Positions 24,701 to 36,220 of a DNA stretch of 64,000 bases are shown here, in pieces (positions within the stretch are counted from its first letter, which is position 1; each line of letters begins with the position of its first letter). Made by a program: the position numbers and the translations under genes. The stretch lies in NCBI RefSeq assembly GCF_009727055.1, contig NC_052357.1, positions 8,503,742 through 8,567,741 on the forward strand. The letters run 5' to 3'. The DNA comes from Benincasa hispida. Its lineage: Eukaryota; Streptophyta; Magnoliopsida; Cucurbitales; Cucurbitaceae. Below the pieces are notes generated by a model. The model saw only the letters and a list, made by a program, of their open reading frames with translations. It had not been told where the DNA came from and searched no databases.

Positions 24701-25410
24701 ATTGATAAATCAATAATAAGTCACCTGTATGAGATGTTTGACGTGGAACCAATATCCCATCGAAAAGAAAGCAAGAGGGACTTGGATCCAATTGGGTAAA
24801 TATACTCTGGCAAAGGTCTAAATTCTAATGCAGATATGAAAGGTGTTCCAGCTCCTATGTTGATCAGACAGATCTGTACTTTGTTTGTTGATGGAATATG
24901 AATGACTTCGTAATTGAATATATCTGCTTCATATGTAATATTCACTTTATCCCACAAGCTATCTCCAAAGTAGAGATCAAAGACTGGCGGTGATCGCAAC
25001 CCATCATAATTACCATACAAGAAGCTTGCTCGAATTAAATATTTGGTGCCACCGGCAATATCGGTTATAGTGTAACAGTTCCTGGTGCCATTAGGAAAGC
25101 TTCTAAGGGTCCATAGTTGTTGTTCATAGATATTTTTGTTGAAGTCTATATTTTCTGTTTCACCACTGTTTATATATGCTGCATCTGAGATGTAGGTGAG
25201 ATTTGTGGTGTAGCTAGAATTTGCTGGTAGTCCACAATCCAGGCTTATAAAACCTGAGAGATCAGTTTTTTTTAGCCAAATAGGATTTTACGAATGTTTA
25301 CCGAGAAACTACAAATATTCCTTACAACATTTACCTGATTGATCTTGAGCTTGAATAGTATGTATAAGAGCTAAACAAAATAGAAAACTTCTTGTTCTTG
25401 TATCCATCAT
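21701..25410 (-). CDS. RLK1: malectin-like LRR receptor kinase with degenerate catalytic loop
   Basis: Twelve exons by splice consensus and phase: 25335-25410, 24725-25253, 24137-24615, 23893-24025, 23719-23790, 23551-23619, 23389-23469, about 22896-23295, 22673-22799, 22477-22539, 22227-22386, 21701-22124. The sum is 2613 bases, 870 residues plus stop, in frame. Order: signal peptide, malectin-like domain (about 25-355), GDPC near 380, three LRRs (about 405-480), membrane helix (about 500-525), kinase (about 555-830). The family (LRR-RLK subfamily I; IOS1 and FRK1 in Arabidopsis) senses cell-wall or pathogen cues at the plasma membrane. The Gly-rich loop [11 protein letters not shown] and VAVK lysine are intact, but HRD is HGN (Asp lost near 693) and the activation segment lacks ten residues including GTPG. 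DFG is present. Probably a pseudokinase. The donor after exon 8 is GA rather than GT or GC, so its splicing is uncertain. Confidence 0.85.
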
Positions 25411-26262
25411 TACCCCTTTGGAGTCTCTTTCTGGTTGACTGCAGATAGGACTTGAAGTTGGTTTTCTTTCAAGATTGATCGTGAACTTGAAGCAGAATGC
25501 TATTGTTGCAAAGAACTATAGCTTTTCAACTTATTAAAGTTCTTATGTATACACTTGGTACTGATTTCTTGATATTGCATATATCATTTTCCCTAGTTGG
25601 CAATGGAATTTCAACTATATGATTTTTTTTAATATACATGGTGAGAATACCTCATAAAATTATTGATTACTTATTCAAGATCAGAAGTTCATTTACTTTG
25701 TCAAAAGTCATTAGCTTCCTATGATAGTTACATTGATTAGCTTAAACAATCTCGTTTTAGATGTATGGATAAATTTTGAACACTGTTTACCTGTTACTTT
25801 AAATTTGACATTCTCATCAACTTTGGCAAGGGAACAAATATTGAAAATCGAGCATGAAGATTTTGTCTTGGAAAAAAAGGTGATTGTTGAATTTAAAAAT
25901 GTTCTGTAGTTCATAGATTAAGGTCAAAATTCTTAGCCTCTGTAAAAATACCTTCTAGCATCTCACTAATTTCACCAATAAAGAATATATTTTATCTTCT
26001 TAACAAAAAAAAAAAAAATGGCAATTATAAGTTGGTGTATTTTTGCGTATGTTTGACCTTGCCAACCCTTTTAATACAACTAGTTGACAGGAGAACTTCA
26101 ACTCAACCGTCTGCATCTTGCTGACTGCAGCAGAGGTTATTGTCTAAAGTTCAAACTACTATGTTTTATGACCTCATTTCAACCCAACCATCCGCATCAT
26201 GCTGACTGCAGCAGAGGTTATTGTTTAAATTAGTGACAATTGAGCCTGCTAGCACCAATTAT
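25411..26262 (-). promoter_or_regulatory. RLK1 upstream region with a twice-repeated 49-base element
   Basis: The sequence is shared with the RLK2 upstream region (31703-32615), so the duplication carried about 0.8 kb of promoter. A 49-base element with the core CTGACTGCAGCAGAGGTTAT occurs twice (26096-26144 and 26177-26225), but once upstream of RLK2 (32567-32615). A TATA-like ATGATATATGC (minus strand) lies near 25580. No coding sequence is seen; the ORFs at 25711-25914 are chance. Confidence 0.5.
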
Positions 26263-26814
26263 TCTACAATCTAAACAATCAGTTGACTTGTTATTTTTTC
26301 GTTCATTTTATCTCAGAACCACCTTTTTATTTTTGCCAAAGCTTGAAATATTCAACTTAGAGTCGTCAATGAATTTGACACAAAAGGAGGAGAGATAATC
26401 TCTTTGAAAGAAAGAAATTTTTATCAAGAATATACAAAGATAAACACTTTTGAGTGAATACTTTTTCACTCTCAAGACACACTCACTCACTTTTCAATTC
26501 TAAGTTTCTCTCTCTCTCTTACTTTTTTTGGCTCACATATGGGGCCACACCTCCTATTTATAGGCATGAGATCTTTAAAGCCCAGAGAAAAAGATATCTC
26601 TAGGTTGTTCTTGGATTCTAAACATTCTAGATATTTCTTGGTTTATTCTTATCTAAAAGAATTCTAGAATTCCTTAAACTTAAAGAAACCCTAGGATACT
26701 TCTAGATCCCTACTTTATTTACAATTTACATATTTCAACATAATTCTAGAAAAACTTAATGCTACTTCTAGACAGGTTCTCGTGTAAGTCTTTCTTCCAA
26801 TGTTTAGTTAACCC
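26263..26814 (-). other. Unassigned insertion, possibly a small LTR on the minus strand
   Basis: This segment is absent from the matching place upstream of RLK2. On the minus strand it has a TATA-like CCTATAAATAGGAGG (about 26549-26563), then a GA-rich stretch, which resembles the promoter and leader of a plant LTR. Neither end, target duplication nor partner LTR could be set, so the class is a guess. Confidence 0.3.
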
Positions 26815-27438
26815 TTCTCCTACGAGCGAGTTTGTTTTTTTCGTTGTTGTGGAGGATTAATGTTCCTAGAAAGGCGAGATTCTTCACTTGGGAGGTTCTT
26901 CACGACTGTATTAATACGTTGGATATGCTTGCGAGGAAGATGTCGTTGATGATTGGGTCTTTCAACTATATCCTCTGCCAGAAGGCGGAGGAAGACTTGG
27001 ATCATATTCTTTGACACTGTGATTTTGTTAGCCTGGTTTGGGATTCTTTTTTCAGAAGTTTGACATGATGTGTGTTCGTCACAGAGGTGTTAGAGATATG
27101 ATCAAGGAGTTCCTCCTCAATCTGCTATTTGGGAAGCGAGGTTGTTTTCTTTGGCATGCTAGTGTTTATGCTATTATGTGGGTGCTTTGGGGTGAGAGGA
27201 ATAGCAAACTGTTTAGGGGGTTGAGAGGGATGCTAGAGAAATGTGGTCTCTAGTGTGTTTTTATGTTTTCCTTGGGCCTTGATTTCAAAGGATTTTTGTA
27301 ATTTTTCTGACTTGATTTGGTATATTTGCAGTCTCTTCTTGTAGAGGGTGTCTTCCCCTTTTTGTGAGTTTGTTTTTTTGTACGTCGTACCTTCTTTCAT
27401 TTTTTTCTCAATAAAAAGTTGTCCTCATAAAAAAAAAA
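26815..27438 (+). mobile_element. 5'-truncated LINE with the RT zinc-binding domain
   Basis: Conceptual translation gives the C-terminus of a non-LTR retrotransposon ORF2: WRINVPRKARFFTWEVLHD, then ILCQKAEEDLDHIL, then a Trp-rich tail (FLWHASVYAIMWVLWGERN). This is the zf-RVT domain family. A stop and a frame change divide it near 27012. It ends at a poly-A run (27429-27438) after AATAAAAAGTTGTCCTCAT. The RT part is missing, as expected of 5' truncation on insertion. Target duplications were not resolved. Confidence 0.8.
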
Positions 27439-27844
27439 TTAATTTATACTTATATGTCATTTCGTAGATACTTCAAAAATCTTTTAGATTGGTTATGGTT
27501 AGCTTTATATTTAAACACGTTAACGCAAGGTTTTATATGTGCTTACGGCATCAATTGTCCAAAATTAGCGAGGATGACAATGGATATTAAGAATGAAATC
27601 AATACTGGAATCAGTTCATTTACATTGCACATTCAACATCCCTTAAGACGAAGCAATTAGAGCATAGTTATTTCCATGTTTTCTACCGACCAGAGAAATT
27701 TCTATTGGAGATGAAAGGCCACAATTTGTACGTTTCAAGTTTCAACAGCCAAATGATAAAAAAATCTGATGACTTAGATAAATTCTGTAACGAAAAGCTT
27801 TAATCAAACAATCGATGAAGAGGGAGATGATCGTCCAGCGAATT
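27439..27844. other. Intergenic, 3' flank of RLK2
   Basis: The first part shows nothing recognisable (the ORF at 27454-27660 has no family features). From about 27715 it matches the RLK1 3' flank. Confidence 0.5.
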
Positions 27845-30800
27845 TCACCTCGCCATGGGACTTGACTGAGAAGGCAAAGCCATGACAATGGATGTCATCT
27901 CAATGGACTCTGTTGAATAAGGAGGCTGACTGTTCGGCCTTCTACTTAATTCTATAGCCAAGCAACTTTTCAATTCTGCCACCACCTGATTCATTGTTGG
28001 CCTTCTCTCAGAATTCCCTGATACACAAACCATTGCTACTTCCACCGCTTTTCGGACAGAGGTTATGTTATATTCTCCTTTTAATCTTTGGTCTGCTATA
28101 CTTCTAAAATCACCTTTTGCAATCATGGAACCGACCCATTTAATTATATGAACCGAATCCTGGCCTTGGGATTTCGATATCATTGGTTTGCAACACACTA
28201 TCTCCAACAGAGTAAGGCCGAAGCTGTACACATCACTTTTTGGGCTTAGCCTGTTTGATGTTGTGTACCTGAGAGAGAATCCATGAAGTTCTTGAAATAT
28301 GTCTTTTTCAATTATCTTTCCTTCTGAGGATCAATTAAAAGACATCAAATGGAGAAGCACAATGGCTTGAGAAATGTTTGAAATTAGTACTTACTCCGGG
28401 TCAAGGTAACTGGTATTATCATTTGTTGGGTAGCTCTTGGAAACACTGAAGTCAGAAAGTTTAGCTTGAAAATTTTCAGTCAACAAGATGTTTGTTGGTT
28501 TTACATTTCCATGGATTATTGGTGGTTTACAACCATCATGCAAGTATTCTAGTCCTGCATTTTGCAAACTCGTACCTCTCAGGGGTTAGGGATGAAGAAA
28601 AAGTAGATAATGTGTTGTAAAGAAGTTTAAATGAAAACTTGTCTCACCTTGAGCTGCATCCATTGCTATTCGGAGTCTATCTTCCCAACTTATGACATTT
28701 GAACTTATCTCTGCAAATTCAATGAAGAATGGGGGCAGGGCCCAATTTTCATTTTTGTTGTTGAAACGATTTTAAATTTTTTAATATAATATGGAAGCTG
28801 ATGCATGTGTTTCAAATCATTGCTAGATACTAGAAGATTACCTGAAAGGTGCTGTGCTAAACTTCCATTGGGCATGTACTCAAAAATTAGGCCAAGGTGA
28901 GTTCCTTCGCTCAAATACCCTACAAGATTTGTTAAGTTTCTGTGGTGAACATCAAGAATAACTGTAACCTGTATGACATTAGCATCCTTTTAGTCTGATA
29001 AGCAAGTGTGAGATGAATACTTTTATCAGCATCAAATATGAAATACTATATGTAAAGTACATTCCTCTACTTTGAATTGATCGTGGCCTTGTATTGCTGA
29101 TGGAGCTAGCATCTTCACAGCCACTTGAATATCATCAATCATTCCATGGTAAACTGCTCCAGAACTTCCTCTACCAAGAATCCTCACAAAATTGTTGGTC
29201 ACTCTTACAACTTCAGTATAAGTAAACTGCCGTCTTCTAGTTCCCAAAGAACTGCCACTAACGTTAATGTTGGTTTCTGGATGATCTATCTCCAAGGCAT
29301 CTTTACCCTGTCGTTTTCCTTTTGATCTAGCAATCCAGAAAACAGTCCCTGCAATTATGACACTTAACAGCAAGCCACCAATTGATGCTACTACTGGAAT
29401 CACAACTTTGTTCTTCTCCTTCTTCTCCTTCACCACCACTTCCTTGTTTGTGCATTCCAGATTAGGATTACCTTTCACACTGTGATCAATTAGATTTCCT
29501 TAGCAGGCTTGTTTGACTTGCTGTTTGCAATTAAAATATTATTTAAAATTTCATGTATTCCAAGAAAGATACCTTAATGATAGTGAACTATCATTATATC
29601 TTCTTATGAGCTCAAGTGGAATTGGACATGAGAGATTATTGTTCTCCAAATTTCTATGAATAGAACAAATAAATTTTCAATCATCTTAGAAACTGCATGG
29701 TCCTTGACTTCTTCGTTGTAAGTAACTTACAGGACTTTGAGGTTTGACAATTTGGATAAAGAATCGGGCAGTTTTCCAGTTAAGCTGTTGTTTGACAAGT
29801 CCCTGGAACAAAAACTCAATTAATTGTGTTTGGTCTAAAGATAAAATTGCATCTTGCAGTTCCAATTTACTTATCATTTATATGGGTGAATACTTACAGA
29901 GTTTGCAAGGCCGTAAGATTGGATATATAAGGAGATATATCACCTGTCAGACCGCTGGATGACAAGTTCCTGTAAAGTTTTTGTCAGTTCATTAATCTCA
30001 AGTTCTTCTGTTGGCTGGCAAACGTAGATGCTAGTGCTATTAATTTTTAAACAAATATCTAACAGCATGCATGTACTTACAATGTTATTATTCTTGGGAT
30101 TGACTCATTACTGCAACCTACACCACTCCAAGGATGTTTTCTTGGGATGCACGGATCTCCTTCCCAATCTTTGATTACTCCATAAGTTGACTTTACTTTT
30201 CTGATTGCATCCACTAATTTTCCGAACAACGCATTCATGAAATTATCACTCAAGTTTTAAAGTTTGTTCCATCAGAATGTAAAAGGCAAAACTAAAAGGC
30301 CAACAATGGGAAATCTAATTAGCATACCATTTCCTTGATCTGATTCTAATTCTGAGATCTCAATTTTGGAATAAATTTCTGCAGCATTAAAGATTGGAGG
30401 AAGTGTTGAATTTTCAATTCGAGTAAATGTTAAGCTGTGTTGCTTTTCTGGGAATTCCAATGGTTTGATGTCATAAATGCTGCTTGTGTTCAAATATTTA
30501 GGAATAACAGGGCCCTTCCAATATTTTCCATTATGATTGATGTTGAAGCCTCTAAATTGTTTGCGTCGATGAAGCTTTATCAGCTCAGCAAAATAGAGAT
30601 ATACATAATATTGAGTATTTTCATCAGTTGACTCCCACATAAGAGAAAAAGATCTGCTCACATTTTTAGGGATAATAGTAGTTCCCATGACAACTGCTGC
30701 TGGTTGGTTCTCTGTGTGATTGACATCTACTATACTAGAGGTATTTAATCGATCAAAATATTTATCATTATTAGAGGGATGCCAAATCCGATCAAAAACA

Positions 30801-31702
30801 TCGTAAGGGAACCTGAAATAAAGGAACACACAGAAAATAAATAAACCTTTTTCACTTCAATAAAAATCCATGCTGGAGATCTTTGTTGGAATTACCTATA
30901 GGTGTTGGGGTTTTTCCCTTATTTCAGGTATGAATGAAATGTTTCTATTGAAAAAAAGATATAGAATAATTTCATTCTAGATTGATATATCGATAATAAC
31001 TAACCTGTATGAGATGTTTGATGTCGAACCAATATCCAATCGAGCAAAAAGTGAGAAGGACCCATGTTCTGTTGGGTAAGTATAGTTTGGCAAAGGTCTA
31101 AATTCCAATGCAGAAATGAAAGGTGTTCCGACTCCTACATTAATCAGGCAGATATGCACTCTGTTTGATGATGGAATATGAATGATTTCATAGGTGAATA
31201 TAAATGCTTGTAATGTAATATTCACGGTGACCCACAAGCTATCTCCGAAGTAGAGATTAAAGACTGGCATTGATCTTAACCCATCATAATTACCATACAA
31301 GAAGCTTGCTCGAATTAAATATTTGGTGCCACTAGTAATGTTGCTTATGTTGTAACAGTTCCTGGTACCTTCCGGGAAGCTTCTAAGGGACCATAGATGT
31401 TGCTCATAGCTGTTTTTGTCTAATTCTATGTTTTTGCTTTCACCACTGTTTATATATGCTGCATCTGAAATGTATGTGATATTTGTTGTTGATCCTATGT
31501 AGGTAGAATTTGCTGATAGTCCACAATCCAAGCTTATGAAACCTGAGAGATCAATTTATCTTTTTCCAAATATGTTTTTAAGAATGTTGACAGACAGAAT
31601 ACAAATATATGGCTAACAAAATTTACCTGATTGATCTTGTGCTTGAACAGTAAGTACAAGAGAGAAGAAAATTAGAAAACATCTTGTTCTTTTATTCATC
31701 AT
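27845..31702 (-). CDS. RLK2: malectin-like LRR receptor, paralogue of RLK1
   Basis: Exons: 31627-31702, 31005-31542, 30328-30812, 30081-30213, 29898-29969, 29731-29802, 29573-29653, about 29065-29479, 28842-28968, 28648-28710, 28395-28554, 27845-28268. The sum is 2646 bases, 881 residues plus stop, phases consistent. Signal peptide at the N-terminus ([13 protein letters not shown]), malectin-like domain, GDPC in WEGDPCIP, three LRRs, a membrane helix in [13 protein letters not shown], then kinase. The start is the first of two adjacent ATGs, as in RLK1. Catalytic residues: VAVK present, HRD is HGN (near 704), DFG is DFS (near 722-724), and the same ten-residue activation-segment gap as RLK1. 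ATP-dependent catalysis is unlikely; a scaffold or co-receptor role is inference. The exon 8 donor is GA, as in RLK1. Tandem copy of RLK1, roughly 6 kb apart. Confidence 0.85.
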
Positions 31703-32615
31703 CACCCTTTGGAATCTCTTTCTGGTTGGCTGCAGATTGAACTTCAAGTTGGTTTTGTTTGAATGAAATACTGAAGATTGATCATCAACTTGAACCAGAG
31801 GACTGTTGTTATAGAGAAGACCTATAAGCTTGTCAGGCCTTCTCCAACAAATTAAAGTTCGTCTACACTTGGTACTCACGTCTTTATATTGCATATATAG
31901 TTTATCTTAATTGGCAATGGAACTTCAACTATATGATTTTGATGTATGATGTTTTTTATATACATATTGAGTAAGAGACTTCATTAAAATATTGATGACT
32001 TATTCAAGATCAGAAGAACTTCAGTTACTATATTAAAAGTCATTATCTTCCCATGATAATTGCATTGATTTGCTTGCATAATCTATTTTAGATGTATGGA
32101 TGAATTCTGAAAAATGAGATAATAATACTTCAAAACTGGTATTTTCATCAAATTTAACAGAAGTACAGATATTGAAAATCTAGCATGGAGATTTTGCCTT
32201 CAAAGAAAGGGTCAGAATGGTAAATCTAAAGTGTACTGCAGTTAATAGATTTAGACCATAGATTCTTAGCACCTACGAAATTATCTTCTAACGTTTCACC
32301 AATTTAATCAACGAAGAATGTTGGTTTTCTTTTTAATCTAATTTGGGGTAGGTTGGATTTCCTTTATCTCTTGTGATATTGGATATTTATTATGTGTATA
32401 TTCACCATTTATGGTTGTAAGATTTTTTCCTTATTGATAGTTACCTTCATAATATAAAAGAATAATAATAGAATATTTTCTTCCCAATTTCAAGTGGGTG
32501 TTTTAGCTTGTGTTTTACAATTGACTTGGACTTAGCCATCCTTTTTTAATACATTTGACAAGAGAATTTCAACCCAACAGTCTGCATCGTACTGACCGCA
32601 GCAGAGATTATTGTA
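31703..32615 (-). promoter_or_regulatory. RLK2 upstream region
   Basis: It matches the RLK1 upstream region. A TATA-like ACTATATATGC (minus strand) lies near 31893-31903, about 190 bases before the start codon. One copy of the 49-base CTGACTGCAGCAGAGG-type element is at 32567-32615, here with two changes in its core. No coding sequence is seen. Confidence 0.45.
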
Positions 32616-33301
32616 TAACTTTAAGCCCCTCCATTTTATGGCCTTCAATTTATTAATAAGAAGAATGCAGCTAGCGAGGAGTTCGCCAAACACCAAGTGT
32701 TGGATTGATTCTGATAATATATATATATATATATATATTTGATTAGTCATGCCAACGTAGCTTAGCAATAATTGGCATATGCTTCTTTTCTCGATGTCAA
32801 AGATTTAAATATTTATACAGCACATTTTTTATTCTAAAAAAAGTGTTTGATTGATTACAAATGATGGTTATGGATCTGATTAGTGGTCATGTGAATGAAG
32901 GTAGAAAAGAGCCACCAAAGGTTTGAATTCAAGTTCCTCGGTGGCTACCTAGTTAGATAATAAAATCTTAAAAAAAAAAAAAAAAAAACCTTTTTAGTCC
33001 ATGAACTTTTAAGAATAGGTGCATTTGGTCTTTTAACGTTTTAATTTAATTTTAAAAAATAGGTTAAAAGTCCTTTCCTACATTAATTAGATTTTTTTTT
33101 TATAATTTTAAATCATTTCTCTCTCCTCTTCTCCTTCTATGGTCATTCCCTCTCAATCTAAAAAAACAAAATACAAAACACCCATTAAACTAAAAAAAAA
33201 CACACAAACACCCATTAAACCATTGAGATAAGAGACTAAAAAGGCAATTTTCCTTAAAATCTTAAAAGTTCCTTAACAGTTAGATGTTTCAACGGTATAT
33301 G
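32616..33301. other. Intergenic, AT-rich
   Basis: Contains a TA microsatellite (about 32718-32740), a poly-A run (32971-32988), and no supported gene. Confidence 0.6.
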
Positions 33302-33309
33302 GTGTGAGA

Positions 33310-33810
33310 CAGTGATGTTGAGATGATTCTGGGCGCGCGCTTGAGGCAAGAGGCGAGGCAACCGGAGGCCTGTGTACCTCGTATGTAGTTGAGGTGTGCA
33401 GATTCAATGAGGTGCTCGCCTTGCAGCGCCTTGCGCCTTGGCCAAGGCATGCACCTGAGTAAAATTTAGAATTCCTTCTCTTTTTTTTTCTTTAATTATA
33501 TCAGTATACTTTTTTTAATTATACCAATATAATTTTATATTTAGATGGGAGGATGTTGAATTCGACATTTGATCATGTTTTAAACTTTTACTTTTAGAGT
33601 TTTGTTAATTTTTATTGATTAGATTACTATTATTGATCTTAGAGGCTTTGACATTTGTATATAAACTTATGTTCTACTTTTACATATATTATTTATTTAT
33701 TTATTCATTGCGCCTTGCTTCACTCGGGCATCGCCTTTGTGTCGCCTCTCGCCTTGAGGCGATTAAAGGACTTGTCGCCTTGAGGTGCATCTTGTGCTTT
33801 GAAAACGCTG
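33310..33810. mobile_element. Non-autonomous hAT-type element (MITE), 501 bases
   Basis: It starts CAGTGATGTT and ends GAAAACGCTG (reverse CAGCGTTTTC), giving short CAG(T/C)G inverted ends. It is flanked by a perfect 8-base duplication GTGTGAGA (33302-33309 and 33811-33818), the size made by hAT transposases. The subterminal regions on both sides are rich in GCGCCTTG/CAAGGCG words, as hAT subterminal sites are, with AT-rich sequence between. There is no coding capacity, and the ORF at 33615-34070 crosses its border by chance. Confidence 0.8.
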
Positions 33811-33818
33811 GTGTGAGA

Positions 33819-34600
33819 TTAGTTGAGATGCACATATGTTCATTTGCTTATTCACATCTATATACACAGGTAAATGAATGGTTATGTAGATGTACTTATT
33901 CTTTGCCCAATAATAAAGCTTCAAAATATATTTCAAAATTTTATCCTCTTTCTGATATAATCTATTTGAGGTATCTATTTCTTCGTTTATATGTTGTTTC
34001 AAATTCCTACCATTCTTGGTTGAGGATGGTTCTAATTAGTCAGGTTAAAGAATCACACATTGGTGAGTGATTTAAATTTGGTTAATGGATTCAATGAGAG
34101 ATCCTCAGTATGATGGGGAAGGGCGTGAGGGATCTTGGTATGCTGAACAACCTCTATCAAATGACATTCACATGAAAAAGCCAAAATGAGCTTAGCTTAG
34201 TGATAAATGGTCTATTCACATGATTAAGGATGGTGTTATGAAATCGACAATCAAAGAAAAAACAGGAAACGTAAATAATAGAGAAATTGAGACAAAGATT
34301 CACGTAGCTTAAAATAGTGTGTAAGCTATGTCTGTAGATTATAAAAGTGCCTTTAGGGTTAGAGAGTTTGTATATAGTGCACTTCTCTAAAATATATTAA
34401 TGAAAAAGTTGTTTTTTGTTAAAAAAAGATCATGTCTATCAAATTTATCTCTAGTGGCAGTTGTAAAATCTATAAGCAAATATTTGATAACAATGATTCA
34501 ATGGTTTAGAAATTTATGTTCGGGTGGAAATCTCAGAATTACAATCAAACATAACTTCTCATCTTTTTACAAGTCAAACAGTTGATTATAGAATATCAAT
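33819..34600. other. Intergenic, nothing recognised
   Basis: AT-rich sequence with short ORFs only. No repeat termini or protein homology were recognised. Confidence 0.5.
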
Positions 34601-35640
34601 TGTACAATCAGCCTCTGTTGGTTTTTTTCTTTTAAGCAAGAAACAAATTCTCATTAATGTAATGAAAAGGAATAACAGTTTAGGAGATACAAACCCTCAA
34701 AAGGAGAGAAAAAGTACATATGTGAATAACAAATACAATCAAATAAAGATAAATTTTCAAACAACTTCGATCGGTAAGTCTTCTTCAACTACTGAAAAAC
34801 AATGGCGACTATAAGACTACCAAAGAAACCTGAAAAACAACCACCAACCAACAGAAGATCAACAAAGAGCAAACTGAAAACTCTTCAACCACGCATGGAC
34901 TAAACATTCGATGAGACAAGCTTTTGACGAACCAACACCAAAACCTTGACGTCAAACTTTCTTTTGATGCTCTAAAACCTTCCAACAAAAGAATGTAACA
35001 GTGCCCAACAAGTAATATTTAACCCACCCCCACTTAAAACTTCCAAAAAAAAAAACAAACAAGAAGCCAACCACCCTTTATAAAGCAATCCCAAAGAAAG
35101 AACTCCGATCATTTCTAAAGTTTGAAGCAAAAAATCTAACTCTGATTGATGAACAAGCTACCTCGACTTCTTAGAACTTTATGAGAGGGGATAGAGGGTG
35201 AATTTCCTTGAATTGTATCCCATAAGCCTTAATTAAAGATGAAAAACTTTGAAGGAACTGAGAAGGAATTATAAATGGCAATAAAGGTTGAGAAGCCACA
35301 GTCAAATTATCCTGGAAATTGTCTTTAAATAACGTTTTGAAAGCATCAACAAAAGAGTCCACAAGATAAGGATCTACAACCACTCTTTCTTCCAAAAATG
35401 CTTCAGGCTCCACACTATTCAAACTAATTTCAGACTCAATATCAATGTCAAGAGCATGAATACGTGTAGAATGGATAAGTTCTGTAGGAGGAGGAGAGCT
35501 AAAAACCCCTTCCTAAACATTAGATCTAGACGGAGAAACAATTGACTGACTGAATGATTGAAAGGAACAAGGTGCATCCAATTTCTTCCTCCTCCTTTGC
35601 AAATCTGAAACTTCGGCAGTTCGGCTGATGTTCCCATTGA
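34601..35640 (-). other. Possible poly-A-tailed retroelement remnant, minus strand
   Basis: On the minus strand the segment ends CATTAATGAGAATTTGTTTC then CTTAAAAGAAAAAAACC (about 34645 down to 34617), which resembles the 3' ends of cucurbit LINEs. Two minus-strand open stretches (35171-35422, 35419-35637) abut each other and read as hydrophilic protein without a domain I recognise. It could be a LINE ORF1 region or unrelated sequence. Confidence 0.3.
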
Positions 35641-36220
35641 ACATGACAGGCTTCATAAATTTGCTCCCTTGACATAGTTTTCTTAAATCTAGGCTAGTTA
35701 AACTCAGTCTTCAAAGACAGTTTTTCCCAAACCCAGTCTTCAAAAATCTGCTCCCTGCGTAGTAATAATAAATCTAGGCTAGTTAAACTCTCCAATTAAA
35801 CCTCACAACCTGAACCCAAGCTTTTGATGCCCAATTGTTTCCTAGGGTTGTTTGATTTCTTTCCATTAGGTTAGTGTAAAAAATCTATAAGTTTCTTATT
35901 GTTCAATGGCTGTATAGTATGATTCTTCGTTCCAAAATCGCACACTTGAGGTGTTAGTTCCAAAATTGCAAGTGAAACAGACTGATCTTATTCTCATATT
36001 GTTGTAATAAGGATAAACAAAACACATCAACTTCATTACACACTCTATACACAATTGCATACTTCATCAGTGACCAATTCAAATAGTTCAAAGGGAAACT
36101 GAAACTTGAAACCAGCAAAAAAAAAAAAAAAAAAAAAATTGAAGTCAGTTTGTAGAATTTCTTCACCTTGGCATGGGACTGGCATGAGTGGCATTCACGA
36201 TTATAGTTATGGACGTCATT
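35641..36220. other. Intergenic, 3' flank of RLK3 with a fossil coding tail
   Basis: From about 35880 the sequence matches the 3' flanks of RLK4 (56310-56590) and RLK5 (60810-61147). Directly beyond the RLK3 stop, in another frame, 36173-36220 reads a tail ending in ASPMPR and stop, like the true C-termini of RLK1, RLK2 and RLK4. Confidence 0.55.

Noticed and set aside
33615..34070. A 151-codon frame across 33615-34070
   Set aside because: It crosses the border of the hAT element and its target duplication, so it cannot be an old gene. Composition is that of AT-rich non-coding DNA.
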